A stretch of 9,187 nucleotides of DNA from Alphaproteobacteria bacterium UBA1303 (GCA_002307315.1 DBTZ01000039.1:49876-59062), one strand, 5' to 3'; shown: positions 1 to 6,153, numbered from the stretch's first letter. Notes: generated by a model from the letters alone, not told the origin. Translations and numbers: made by a program.

Positions 1-119
1 GTGCCGCCGAACTGCGGGTGCGGGTGCAGAATCAGCGCCATCGGCGCTCCCGGCGTTTTTTGCCGCTGGTAACGGGCCTCGATGCGGCCGGCGGGACCGG
101 GAAGAATGATGTCAGGCAT
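1..119 (-). CDS. Alpha/beta hydrolase, N-terminal fragment (cut by window edge)
   Basis: Read on the minus strand from the ATG at 119-117, the frame stays open to the window edge and gives 39 complete codons. The peptide starts MPDIILPGPAGRIEARY and ends with LILHPHPQFGG. A start of this kind, with the HPHPQFGGT stretch after the first beta strand, is typical of small bacterial alpha/beta hydrolases of the COG2945 type; their oxyanion-hole region lies there. The catalytic Ser, Asp and His lie beyond the window, so activity cannot be judged, and the substrate of this family is generally unknown. An AAGGT Shine-Dalgarno sequence lies just upstream (complement of about 127-131). The gene is divergent from iscR and shares its 266-nt control region. 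From memory, a hydrolase of this type often sits beside alphaproteobacterial suf operons, which supports the call. Confidence 0.72.
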   Translation of the reverse strand, partial: MPDIILPGPAGRIEARYQRQKTPGAPMALILHPHPQFGG

Positions 120-196
120 GAGCGGACCTTTTGGCGCGAGGGCGGGAAGATGCTTTTTTCACATGGACACAGGGAATATCAAGTGTCGCCTGCTTT

Positions 197-208
197 AGGA
201 TAAATCCT
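197..208. promoter_or_regulatory. Inverted repeat AGGAT-AA-ATCCT, possible operator
   Basis: A perfect 5-bp inverted repeat around an AA centre lies in an AT-rich context (TTTAGGATAAATCCTTT). It is about 85-97 nt upstream of the predicted iscR transcription start and about 80 nt upstream of the divergent hydrolase start. The left half resembles the TTTAGAA half-site of the Irr/ICE motif used for iron control in alphaproteobacteria, but the right half does not match it. Regulator unknown; a chance palindrome is quite possible. Confidence 0.22.
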
Positions 209-254
209 TTCAAATACAAATACGTAGATTTTTTTATGGCCATTGTTCTCGGTA

Positions 255-279
255 ATTCTTGACTACTGCGCTCGGTGAA
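255..279 (+). promoter_or_regulatory. IscR type-1-like box overlapping the suf promoter
   Basis: Set against the E. coli type-1 IscR consensus (ATASYYGACTRWWWYAGTCRRSTAT), this 25-nt stretch agrees at 17 positions by hand count, including an intact CTTGACT left half and TCGG in the right half. It overlaps the -35 hexamer. Known biology: cluster-loaded IscR binds type-1 sites and represses its own operon. The inference is autorepression of iscR-suf. The right half is degenerate, and alphaproteobacterial IscR motifs can differ from the E. coli one, so this is tentative. Confidence 0.4.
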
Positions 280-287
280 CTTATATC
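259..287 (+). promoter_or_regulatory. Sigma70-like promoter for iscR-suf
   Basis: The -35 is TTGACT (259-264), matching five of six consensus positions. After a 17-nt spacer the -10 is TATATC (282-287), matching four of six. The predicted transcription start is near 294, giving a leader of about 92 nt before the iscR ATG. An AT-rich tract about 20-65 nt upstream of the -35 could act as an UP element. This is the best promoter seen in the window and the only clear one ahead of the whole operon. Confidence 0.55.
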
Positions 288-385
288 GGTAAACGTCAAT
301 GTGGAGCGCGACTTGGTATCGTATCTACAGCAAGCAACCCCTTTTATGGCAAGGGAAACTCGCGCGAGAGACAGGAGAACGTGAG

Positions 386-862
386 ATGAGGCTCAGCACC
401 AAAGGCCGGTATGCCGTCATGGCGATGGCGGATTTGGCGGTTCATGAAGCCGGCATGCGTCCGGTTTCCCTGGCGGATATCGCCGAGCGGCAGGAGATTT
501 CGCTATCCTATCTGGAACAGTTGTTCGCCAAGCTTCGGCGCAATGGATTGGTTACTAGCGTGCGCGGCCCCGGCGGCGGCTACCGCCTCGGCCGGCCGTC
601 AAACGAGATGCGGGTTTCCGACATCATTATGGCGGTTGACGAACCGATCGAGGCCACCAGATGCAAGCTGGGCAGCGCCAAGGGCTGCACCAACGTCGGC
701 GGGCGCTGCATTACCCACGATCTGTGGGAGGAGCTTGGCCACCAAATTCACAATTTCCTTTCGAAGGTTACCCTGGCCGACGTGGTGGAAAAGAAGGTGC
801 TCGGCCGTGCCGCGCTCGAAGGCGAAGTCGGCGGCGTCGGTGACGGGCTGGCGGCGGCCTGA
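386..862 (+). CDS. iscR: Rrf2-family Fe-S cluster-sensing transcriptional regulator IscR
   Basis: A 158-aa protein, close to the 162 aa of E. coli IscR. The ATG at 386 is chosen because it yields the family start MRLSTKGRYAVMAMADLA and has an AGGAG Shine-Dalgarno sequence at 373-377, 8 nt upstream; the in-frame ATG at 299 would add 29 unrelated residues and lies only just downstream of the predicted transcription start. A winged helix-turn-helix occupies about residues 25-70 and ends in the diagnostic GPGGGYRL (61-68). The presumed cluster ligands are C93, C101, C108 and H111, matching E. coli C92, C98, C104 and H107 but in a longer loop. Family knowledge: the [2Fe-2S] form represses suf/isc-type operons and the apo form regulates others. 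As first gene of the operon it probably controls itself and all suf genes downstream. Confidence 0.92.
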   Translation: MRLSTKGRYAVMAMADLAVHEAGMRPVSLADIAERQEISLSYLEQLFAKLRRNGLVTSVRGPGGGYRLGRPSNEMRVSDIIMAVDEPIEATRCKLGSAKGCTNVGGRCITHDLWEELGHQIHNFLSKVTLADVVEKKVLGRAALEGEVGGVGDGLAAA

Positions 863-878
863 TACTTGCTTGTATGCC

Positions 879-899
879 AACGGCGGCTTTCTCGCCGTT
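879..899 (+). promoter_or_regulatory. Hairpin in the iscR-sufB gap
   Basis: AACGGCG (879-885) and CGCCGTT (893-899) form a perfect 7-bp stem around a 7-nt loop, midway in the 83-nt gap between iscR and sufB. The downstream sequence has only short T runs (ACGTTTGTTC), so it is a poor Rho-independent terminator. It could be a partial attenuator or a processing/stability element that sets iscR and sufB levels apart. The sequence cannot distinguish these. Confidence 0.35.
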
Positions 900-945
900 A
901 CGTTTGTTCGGTCGCAGCGCCTTTTCGTGCGGCCCGAGGATTGAG

Positions 946-2397
946 ATGCCTGCAGTCGAAGAAACCAAGGAACAGGTCGCCGCGCTAGGCGAGAAATACA
1001 AATACGGCTTCGTCACCGACATCGAAACCGAAACGGCGGCCAAGGGCCTGAGCGAAGACACCGTTCGCTTCATCTCGGCCAAGAAACGCGAGCCGGAATG
1101 GATGCTGGCGTGGCGGCTGAAGTCGTTCCGCCATTGGTGCGAAATGGCCGAGCCGGTCTGGGCCAAGGTTTCCTATCCGCCGATCGACTATCAGGATGCC
1201 TATTACTTTGCCGCGCCCAAGGAAAAGGAAAAAGTCGGCAGCCTGGACGAGGTCGATCCCAAGCTCCTGGAGACCTACAACAAGCTCGGCATTCCGCTGT
1301 CCGAACAGATGGCGCTGGCCGGTGTGGCGGTGGATGCGGTGTTCGATTCCGTCTCGGTCGCCACCACCTTCAAGGAGAAGCTTCGCGAGGCAGGGGTGAT
1401 CTTCTGCCCGATTTCGGAAGCGATCCGCGAACACCCCGATCTGGTGAAACAATACCTCGGATCCGTGGTTCCAGCGGGCGACAATTTCTTCGCCGCGCTC
1501 AATGCGGCGGTATTCTCCGACGGCTCGTTCGTCTACGTGCCTAAGGGCGTGCGCTGCCCGATGGAGCTTTCGACCTATTTCCGCATCAATGCCTCGAAAT
1601 CCGGCCAGTTCGAACGCACCCTGATCGTTGCCGACGAAGGCGCCTACGTGTCCTATCTCGAAGGCTGCACCGCGCCGATGCGCGACGAGAACCAGCTTCA
1701 CGCCGCGGTGGTCGAACTGGTCGCTTTGGGCGACGCCGCGATCAAATATTCGACGGTGCAGAACTGGTATCCCGGCGACGAAAACGGCAAGGGCGGCATC
1801 TTCAACTTCGTTACCAAGCGCGGCGATTGCCGGGGCCCCCGGTCGAAGATTTCCTGGACCCAAGTCGAGACTGGTTCGGCGATCACCTGGAAATATCCGA
1901 GCTGCATTTTGCGTGGCGACGATTCCATGGGCGAGTTCTTCTCGGTCGCCATCACCAACAATTGTCAGCAAGCCGACACCGGCACCAAGATGATCCATCT
2001 GGGCAAGAACACCCGCTCGCGCATCGTCTCCAAGGGCATCAGCGCAGGGCGCGCCCAGAACACCTATCGCGGTCTGGTCAGTATCCATCCGCATGCGGAT
2101 CATGCCCGCAACTATACCCAGTGCGATTCCCTGCTGATCGGAAAAAAGTGCGGCGCCCACACCGTGCCCTATATCGAGAACCGCAACAGGACCGCGCGTA
2201 CCGAGCACGAGGCGACCACCTCGAAAATCGCCGAGGATCAACTCTATTATTGCCGGCAACGCGGCATTAGCCAGGACGAGGCGGTGGCGCTGATCGTCAA
2301 CGGCTTTTGCAAGGAAGTGATGCAGCAATTGCCGATGGAATTCGCGGTGGAAGCGCAGAAGCTGATCGGCATCAGTCTGGAAGGAAGCGTGGGATGA
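946..2397 (+). CDS. sufB: SufB, Fe-S cluster assembly scaffold subunit
   Basis: A 483-aa protein (E. coli SufB has 495) forming, with SufC and SufD, the SufBC2D scaffold that builds nascent clusters in the cytoplasm. The C-terminal part is near-textbook SufB: QCDSLLIG, CGAHTVPYIE, EHEATTSKI, VNGFCKEV and a final ISLEGSVG. C393 in NYTQCDSL aligns with E. coli C405, the key sulfur/cluster residue, and H421/E422 align with H433/E434. Core residues R213, N215, C241, Q272 and W274 correspond to the tunnel residues described for E. coli SufB. The start at 946 (MPAVEETKEQ) has GAGGA 5 nt upstream; the in-frame ATG at 874 adds 24 residues that overlap the intergenic hairpin and look non-family. The stop overlaps the start of the following cupin gene by 4 nt. 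Confidence 0.97.
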   Translation: MPAVEETKEQVAALGEKYKYGFVTDIETETAAKGLSEDTVRFISAKKREPEWMLAWRLKSFRHWCEMAEPVWAKVSYPPIDYQDAYYFAAPKEKEKVGSLDEVDPKLLETYNKLGIPLSEQMALAGVAVDAVFDSVSVATTFKEKLREAGVIFCPISEAIREHPDLVKQYLGSVVPAGDNFFAALNAAVFSDGSFVYVPKGVRCPMELSTYFRINASKSGQFERTLIVADEGAYVSYLEGCTAPMRDENQLHAAVVELVALGDAAIKYSTVQNWYPGDENGKGGIFNFVTKRGDCRGPRSKISWTQVETGSAITWKYPSCILRGDDSMGEFFSVAITNNCQQADTGTKMIHLGKNTRSRIVSKGISAGRAQNTYRGLVSIHPHADHARNYTQCDSLLIGKKCGAHTVPYIENRNRTARTEHEATTSKIAEDQLYYCRQRGISQDEAVALIVNGFCKEVMQQLPMEFAVEAQKLIGISLEGSVG

Positions 2398-2894
2398 GCA
2401 ACGACAAGCCATATATCCTCAACCTCGCGGACGTGAAGCTGGGCTGGACCTCGCATAATGGCGATGCATTCGACGCCAGGCTCGGCGGCGTCGGGTCGGT
2501 GCTCGGCTTCAAGAAGCTCGGCAGTATGCTGCATGTCGTGCCGCCGGGAAAGCGCGCCTTTCCGATGCACCGTCATCACGGCGTCGATGAGATGTTCATC
2601 GTGCTTTCCGGAACGGGCGAGTATCGCGTCGATGGCGAGACGTTCCCGATCCGCCCCGGCGACGTTCTCGCCGCACCCGCCGGCGGGCCGGTGCATCAGA
2701 TCGTCAATACCGGCGACGAGGAGCTGCGGTATGTCGGCATCTCGAACATCGCCGATTGCGACGTGATCGAATATCCCGCTTCCGGTAAAGTGTACGCGAT
2801 GGCCGGCGCCCGCGAAGGCGACCCGTCTTCCGCCACCTACAGCGCGCGCGGGCGTTTGGCGGCGGCGGATTATTGGGACGGAGAAGAGGGCTGA
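2394..2894 (+). CDS. Small cupin-2 domain protein embedded in the suf operon
   Basis: A 166-aa single-domain cupin. Motif 1 is seen as G52, then H59-x-H61, x4, E66, x6, G73; motif 2 is G89, x5, P95-x-G97, x3, H101, x3, N105. The metal-binding set H59, H61, E66, H101 is therefore intact. The C-terminal tail (about 120-166) has no domain I recognise. No signal peptide or membrane segment is visible, so it is probably cytoplasmic. The ATG overlaps the sufB stop (ATGA) with AAGGAAG 6 nt upstream, and the stop lies 2 nt before sufC, so it is made together with the scaffold proteins. Cupins are functionally diverse (dioxygenases, isomerases, sugar-binding and storage proteins), so the reaction cannot be assigned. 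A role in iron handling, thiol chemistry or protection of the SufBCD complex is inference from location only. Confidence 0.85.
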   Translation: MSNDKPYILNLADVKLGWTSHNGDAFDARLGGVGSVLGFKKLGSMLHVVPPGKRAFPMHRHHGVDEMFIVLSGTGEYRVDGETFPIRPGDVLAAPAGGPVHQIVNTGDEELRYVGISNIADCDVIEYPASGKVYAMAGAREGDPSSATYSARGRLAAADYWDGEEG

Positions 2895-2896
2895 GC

Positions 2897-3646
2897 ATGC
2901 TGAAGATCGACGATTTGCACGTCCGCGTCGCGGACAAGGAAATCCTCAAGGGGCTGACGCTTTCGGTCGGCGCCGGCGAGGTTCACGCGATCATGGGGCC
3001 GAACGGCTCGGGCAAGTCCACCCTGTCCTATGTGCTCACCGGGCGCGACGGCTACGAGATCACCGAAGGTTCGGTCACCTACGGCGGCGAGGACTTGTTG
3101 GCGCTGAAACCCGAAGAGCGTAGCGCCAAGGGCGTGTTTCTCGCCATGCAGGCCCCGGTCGAGATCCCCGGCGTCACCACCATGACCTTCCTCAAGACCG
3201 CACTCAACGCGCAACGGCGCGCCCGCGGCGAAGACGAGATCGACGCGCTTGGCTTCCTCAAGCTGGTGCGGAAAAAAGCCGCCGGTCTCAACGTGCCGGA
3301 AGACATGCTGAAGCGGGCGCTCAACGTCGGCTTCTCCGGCGGTGAGAAGAAGCGGCTGGAAGTGCTGCAGATGGCGCTGTTCGAACCGAAATTCGCCGTG
3401 CTCGACGAATTAGACTCCGGTCTCGACATCGACGCGCTGAAGCTGCTGGCCGAGGGCGTCAACGCCTTGCGCGACGGCAAGCGCAGCTTTCTGGTCATTA
3501 CCCATTATCAGCGCCTGCTTGATTACATCGTACCCGACCAAGTGCATGTGATGGCGGGCGGGCGAATCGTCAAAACCGGTGGAGCGGACCTAGCCAAGGA
3601 ACTCGAAACCACCGGCTATGCCGACGTGTTGAAAGGCGCGGCATGA
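2897..3646 (+). CDS. sufC: SufC, ABC-type ATPase of the SufBCD complex
   Basis: A 249-aa soluble ABC ATPase that dimerises on SufB-SufD and powers structural changes during cluster assembly. It has Walker A GPNGSGKST (34-42), Q-loop Q85 in AMQAP, signature FSGGEKKR (146-153), Walker B ending LDELDSGLD with catalytic E171, and H-loop H203 in ITHYQR. The FSGGEKKR signature and the LDELDSGLD form are characteristic of SufC rather than transporter ATPases, and no membrane subunit is adjacent. The ATG at 2897 gives the standard start MLKIDDLHV; its AGAGGG Shine-Dalgarno sequence (2885-2890) lies inside the end of the cupin gene. An in-frame ATG at 2873 would overlap the cupin and is less likely. 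The stop overlaps sufD by 4 nt. Confidence 0.97.
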   Translation: MLKIDDLHVRVADKEILKGLTLSVGAGEVHAIMGPNGSGKSTLSYVLTGRDGYEITEGSVTYGGEDLLALKPEERSAKGVFLAMQAPVEIPGVTTMTFLKTALNAQRRARGEDEIDALGFLKLVRKKAAGLNVPEDMLKRALNVGFSGGEKKRLEVLQMALFEPKFAVLDELDSGLDIDALKLLAEGVNALRDGKRSFLVITHYQRLLDYIVPDQVHVMAGGRIVKTGGADLAKELETTGYADVLKGAA

Positions 3647-4770
3647 GCGTCCCCGCAACGATAGCCGAACGGAAAACCCAAGCCGCGGAAAACTTTCGCG
3701 CCGCCGGTCTGCCGAACCGCAGGCTTGAGGATTGGAAATACACCGACCTCAAGGCGGCGCTTGGAAGCGTATCGTTGGTCGATGCCGGCGCGGCCCAATG
3801 GTCGTTCGAGGCGCTGCCCGACGGCGTCGAACTGTTCGATCTTGCAAGATCCGATGCGCCCGAATGGGTGCAACGCCACCTCGGCGTTTTGGCCGGCGAG
3901 GATGCGCCGGGCAATGCCTCGCTGGCGTTCGCATCCGCCGGATTTGCGCTGCGCGTGCCCAAGGGCGCCTCGGCCGGCGAAGCGCGGGTACGGATATCGG
4001 GCAGCGGAAACCTGCGCGCTCTGGTGATGGTGGAAGAGGGCGCCTCGCTTTCCTTCGCCGAAATCCATGACCGCAATGCAACCGTGCGTAACGTCGGGCT
4101 GGAAATCCTGATATATCCGGACGCAAGTCTGTCCCACCTTAGGTTTACGCCTCGAAGCGGCGGCGTGGCGACGGAAAGCATCAAGGCACTGCTTAAAGAA
4201 AATTGCCGCTATGCCGCCCATTTCGCCGATTTCGGCGCGAAACTGTCGCGCGCCGATCTTTACCTGAAGATCGCAGGCGAGGGGGCGGAGGTGAAACTTT
4301 CCGGCGTTTCGGTGCTGGGCGGCTCCGACCATGCCGACGTCACCACCCATATCGAACATGCGGCGGGCAAGGCGAAAAGCACGCAGGTATTTAAATATCT
4401 CGCCGGCGGCAAATCCCGCGCGGTTTATCAGGGCCGCATCACCGTCGATACCGGGGCCGACGGCACCGACAGCCGCCAGCTCGCCAAGGCCATCCTCGTC
4501 GGCGATCGGGCCGAGGCCGACCTCAAGCCGGAACTCTTGATTTTCGCCGACGATGTGCAATGCGCCCACGGCGCGGCGGTGGGCGATCTCGATACCGAGG
4601 CGCTGTATTATCTGCGTTCGCGCGGCGTGCCGGAGGATGAGGCGCGCGAGGTTTTGATCCGCGCTTTCTTAGGCGAGGCGGTCGACGAAATCGCCGTCGA
4701 TGCCTGGCACGAGATGGTGTGGCGCGAGGTCGAAACCGCGCTGCGGCAGGCAACGGAGGTCTTATCGTGA
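3643..4770 (+). CDS. sufD: SufD, Fe-S cluster assembly scaffold subunit
   Basis: A 375-aa paralogue of SufB, shorter than the 423 aa of E. coli SufD, as is common outside gammaproteobacteria. The N-terminal helical part contains the family stretch NRRLEDWKYTDLKAAL (25-40). The C-terminal beta-helix and helical end contain SRAVYQGRITVD, DLKPELLIFADDV and CAHGAAVGDLD. C307-x-H309 corresponds to E. coli C358/H360; H360 is implicated in cluster assembly at the SufB-SufD interface. The C-terminal helices (ALYYLRSRGVPEDEAREVL) form the usual SufC contact region. The start is fixed by the ATGA overlap with sufC, and the stop overlaps the GTG start of sufS. Upstream AAAGG provides a modest ribosome binding site. 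Confidence 0.95.
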   Translation: MSVPATIAERKTQAAENFRAAGLPNRRLEDWKYTDLKAALGSVSLVDAGAAQWSFEALPDGVELFDLARSDAPEWVQRHLGVLAGEDAPGNASLAFASAGFALRVPKGASAGEARVRISGSGNLRALVMVEEGASLSFAEIHDRNATVRNVGLEILIYPDASLSHLRFTPRSGGVATESIKALLKENCRYAAHFADFGAKLSRADLYLKIAGEGAEVKLSGVSVLGGSDHADVTTHIEHAAGKAKSTQVFKYLAGGKSRAVYQGRITVDTGADGTDSRQLAKAILVGDRAEADLKPELLIFADDVQCAHGAAVGDLDTEALYYLRSRGVPEDEAREVLIRAFLGEAVDEIAVDAWHEMVWREVETALRQATEVLS

Positions 4771-5984
4771 GTTCCTTCATTCCGCCGCGCGAGGATTTCG
4801 ACATTCTGTCGAGAACCGTCTACGGCAATCCGCTGGTTTATCTCGATAACGCCGCTTCGGCGCAAAAACCGAGAATTGTGCTCGACGCCATGCGTACGCT
4901 GGCGACTACCGGCTACGCCAACGTTCATCGCGGCGTGCATTTTTTGTCCGCCGTATCGACCGAGGCGTACGAGAAGGCGCGCGAGACCGTCGCCAGGTTC
5001 CTCCATGCCGGCCATGCCGATGAAATCGTCTTCACCAAGGGATCGACCGAAGCGATCAATCTGGTGTCCTATTCCTATCTCGCCCCGCGCATCCAAGCCG
5101 GCGACGAAATCGTGCTGACGGTGATGGAGCATCATTCCAACATCGTGCCGTGGCATTTCTTGCGCGAACGGTTCGGCGCGGTACTGAAATGGGTCGATGT
5201 CGCCGACGACGGCTCGCTTGACGCCGATGCGGTCGATGCCGTCATTGGCCCCAAGACCAAGTTGGTCGCCGTCGGCCACATGTCGAACGTGCTCGGCACC
5301 CTGGCGCCGCTGAAGGACATCGTCGCGCGCGCCCACGCCAAAGGCGTGCCGGTGTTAGCCGACGGCAGTCAAAGCGCGGTGCATGAAATTGTCGATGTCG
5401 GCGATCTCGACGTCGATTTCTTCGCCATCACCGGGCACAAGCTTTACGGCCCTACCGGCATCGGCGCGCTTTACGCCAAGCGGTTTTTTTTGAAGCAGAT
5501 GCGTCCGTTCCAGGGCGGCGGCGAAATGATCGGCGAAGTGACGATGGATCGCATCACCTATGCCGATCCGCCGGCGCGCTTTGAGGCGGGCACGCCGCCG
5601 ATTCTGGAAGCGCACGGCCTGGCGGCGGCGCTCGATTGGCTGATGGCGCAGGACCGCGCGGGCGCCAAGGCATACGAGGCTTCGCTTTATGCCTATGCGC
5701 GCGAGCGAGTGCGTGAACTGCCCTGGCTGCGCGTCATCGGCGATGCGCCGGACAAGGGTGCGATCCTGTCGTTCGAAAGCGAAAACATGCACGCCCACGA
5801 CATCGCCACCGTGCTCGATCGCGAGGGCGTCGCGGTACGCGCCGGCCATCATTGCGCCCAGCCGTTGATGGAGCGGTTCAAGGTTTCTTCGACCACGCGG
5901 GCTTCCTTTGCGCTCTATAATGTGCAAGAGGATGCCGACCGGCTGATCAATGCGTTGAAAAAAGCTAAGGAGATGCTGGGATAG
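4767..5984 (+). CDS. sufS: SufS, group II cysteine desulfurase (PLP-dependent)
   Basis: A 405-aa pyridoxal-phosphate enzyme that converts cysteine to alanine and holds the sulfur as a persulfide for the Suf pathway. Visible residues: H122 in EHHSN (PLP stacking), D199 and Q202 in LADGSQS, Schiff-base K225 in ITGHKLYGPTGIG, persulfide C363 in RAGHHCAQPLM, and R378. These align with E. coli SufS H123, K226, C364 and R379 with a one-residue offset. The RxGHHCA motif marks group II, which needs a partner (SufE or SufU) for activity; sufU follows here. The start is GTG at 4767 because it gives the family N-terminus (SSFIPPREDFDILSR), overlaps the sufD stop as GTGA, and has a strong GGAGGT (4755-4760) 6 nt upstream. 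The ATG at 4719 would overlap sufD by 52 nt and add non-family residues. Confidence 0.96.
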   Translation: MSSFIPPREDFDILSRTVYGNPLVYLDNAASAQKPRIVLDAMRTLATTGYANVHRGVHFLSAVSTEAYEKARETVARFLHAGHADEIVFTKGSTEAINLVSYSYLAPRIQAGDEIVLTVMEHHSNIVPWHFLRERFGAVLKWVDVADDGSLDADAVDAVIGPKTKLVAVGHMSNVLGTLAPLKDIVARAHAKGVPVLADGSQSAVHEIVDVGDLDVDFFAITGHKLYGPTGIGALYAKRFFLKQMRPFQGGGEMIGEVTMDRITYADPPARFEAGTPPILEAHGLAAALDWLMAQDRAGAKAYEASLYAYARERVRELPWLRVIGDAPDKGAILSFESENMHAHDIATVLDREGVAVRAGHHCAQPLMERFKVSSTTRASFALYNVQEDADRLINALKKAKEMLG

Positions 5985-5985
5985 A

Positions 5986-6030
5986 GCGCTTCTCCGAAAA
6001 GTGGGAACCGGTTTTCGGACAAAGAAGCGC
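5986..6030. repeat. 45-nt palindromic repeat, copy 1 (between sufS and sufU)
   Basis: This element begins two bases after the sufS stop codon and is identical over 45 nt to 6046-6090. It folds as a two-part hairpin: outer stem GCGCTTC/GAAGCGC, inner stem TCCGAAAA/TTTTCGGA, an 11-nt loop (GTGGGAACCGG) and a 4-nt bulge (CAAA) on the 3' side. The CCGAAAAGTGGGAACCGG core is of the kind found in dispersed extragenic palindromes of rhizobial and related alphaproteobacteria. Within the suf transcript it could stall RNA degradation or reduce read-through into sufU. Confidence 0.9.
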
Positions 6031-6045
6031 TACAGGGTAGGACAG

Positions 6046-6090
6046 GCGCTTCTCCGAAAAGTGGGAACCGGTTTTCGGACAAAGAAGCGC
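6046..6090. repeat. 45-nt palindromic repeat, copy 2 (between sufS and sufU)
   Basis: Exact second copy of 5986-6030 in the same orientation, after a 15-nt spacer (6031-6045, starting TACAGGGTAGG). The repeat period is 60 nt. The perfect identity points to a recent duplication or to gene conversion between copies. Two copies in tandem could also pair with each other in a larger stem. Confidence 0.9.
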
Positions 6091-6108
6091 GATGAAACAA
6101 AAAGGCTA

Positions 6109-6140
6109 GAACATTTCATTTGCAAAAAGATGAAATGCTC
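6109..6140. repeat. Second, unrelated palindrome upstream of sufU
   Basis: CATTTCATTT (6112-6121) pairs with AGATGAAATG (6128-6137) with one G-T wobble around a 6-nt loop; outside one mismatch, GA (6109-6110) pairs with TC (6139-6140). Its ends (GAACATTTCAT and ATGAAATGCTC) resemble another dispersed alphaproteobacterial palindrome type with GAGCATTTCATC-like arms. It ends 13 nt before the sufU ATG, so a folded stem would sit beside the ribosome binding region. Confidence 0.65.
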
Positions 6141-6153
6141 CAGGGTAAGAGCG

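Larger units (their letters stand above)
120..385. promoter_or_regulatory. Divergent intergenic control region, hydrolase / iscR
   Basis: This 266-nt stretch separates the minus-strand hydrolase from iscR and holds no convincing gene. It contains an AT-rich block (about 195-238), a small perfect inverted repeat (197-208), a sigma70-like promoter with an IscR-box-like sequence (255-287), a roughly 90-nt leader with the self-complementary CTCGCGCGAG at 359-368, and the iscR Shine-Dalgarno sequence. Open frames crossing it (for example from an ATG at 18 or 299) show no conserved protein and are not called. No clear promoter for the hydrolase was found on the minus strand. Confidence 0.6.

Noticed and set aside
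166..187. GACAC-N12-GTGTC inverted repeat in the hydrolase leader
   Set aside because: Only 5-bp arms with a 12-nt gap; likely to arise by chance and matches no regulator I can name.
18..203. Plus-strand open frame of 61 codons at the left edge
   Set aside because: It overlaps the better-supported minus-strand hydrolase start and has no family features.
299..385. In-frame ATG at 299 as the iscR start
   Set aside because: It would add 29 residues unlike any IscR and begins within a few bases of the predicted transcription start; the ATG at 386 gives the family N-terminus and a good Shine-Dalgarno sequence.
874..945. In-frame ATG at 874 as the sufB start
   Set aside because: The added 24 residues lie across the intergenic hairpin and are not SufB-like; 946 has its own GAGGA and the expected N-terminus.
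985..2412. Long antisense open frame (475 codons) opposite sufB
   Set aside because: A shadow of GC-rich codon bias opposite a well-conserved gene; no recognisable domain.
4719..4766. ATG at 4719 as the sufS start
   Set aside because: It overlaps the end of sufD out of frame; the GTG at 4767 has GGAGGT 6 nt upstream and fits the family length.
3616..5336. Antisense open frames opposite sufD and sufS (317 and 242 codons)
   Set aside because: Composition-driven shadows of clearly identified genes on the plus strand.
5986..6090. Two identical repeats with a short spacer, considered as a CRISPR fragment
   Set aside because: Only two units, a 15-nt spacer, strongly palindromic 45-nt repeats, a third copy 3 kb away and no cas genes.
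6001..6153. Open frame through the palindromic repeats in frame with sufU, with a twice-repeated GTGFRTKKR peptide
   Set aside because: The frame stays open because the repeat (45 nt) and its period (60 nt) are multiples of three; the peptide is repeat-derived and SufU family members start at MDESLRELY.
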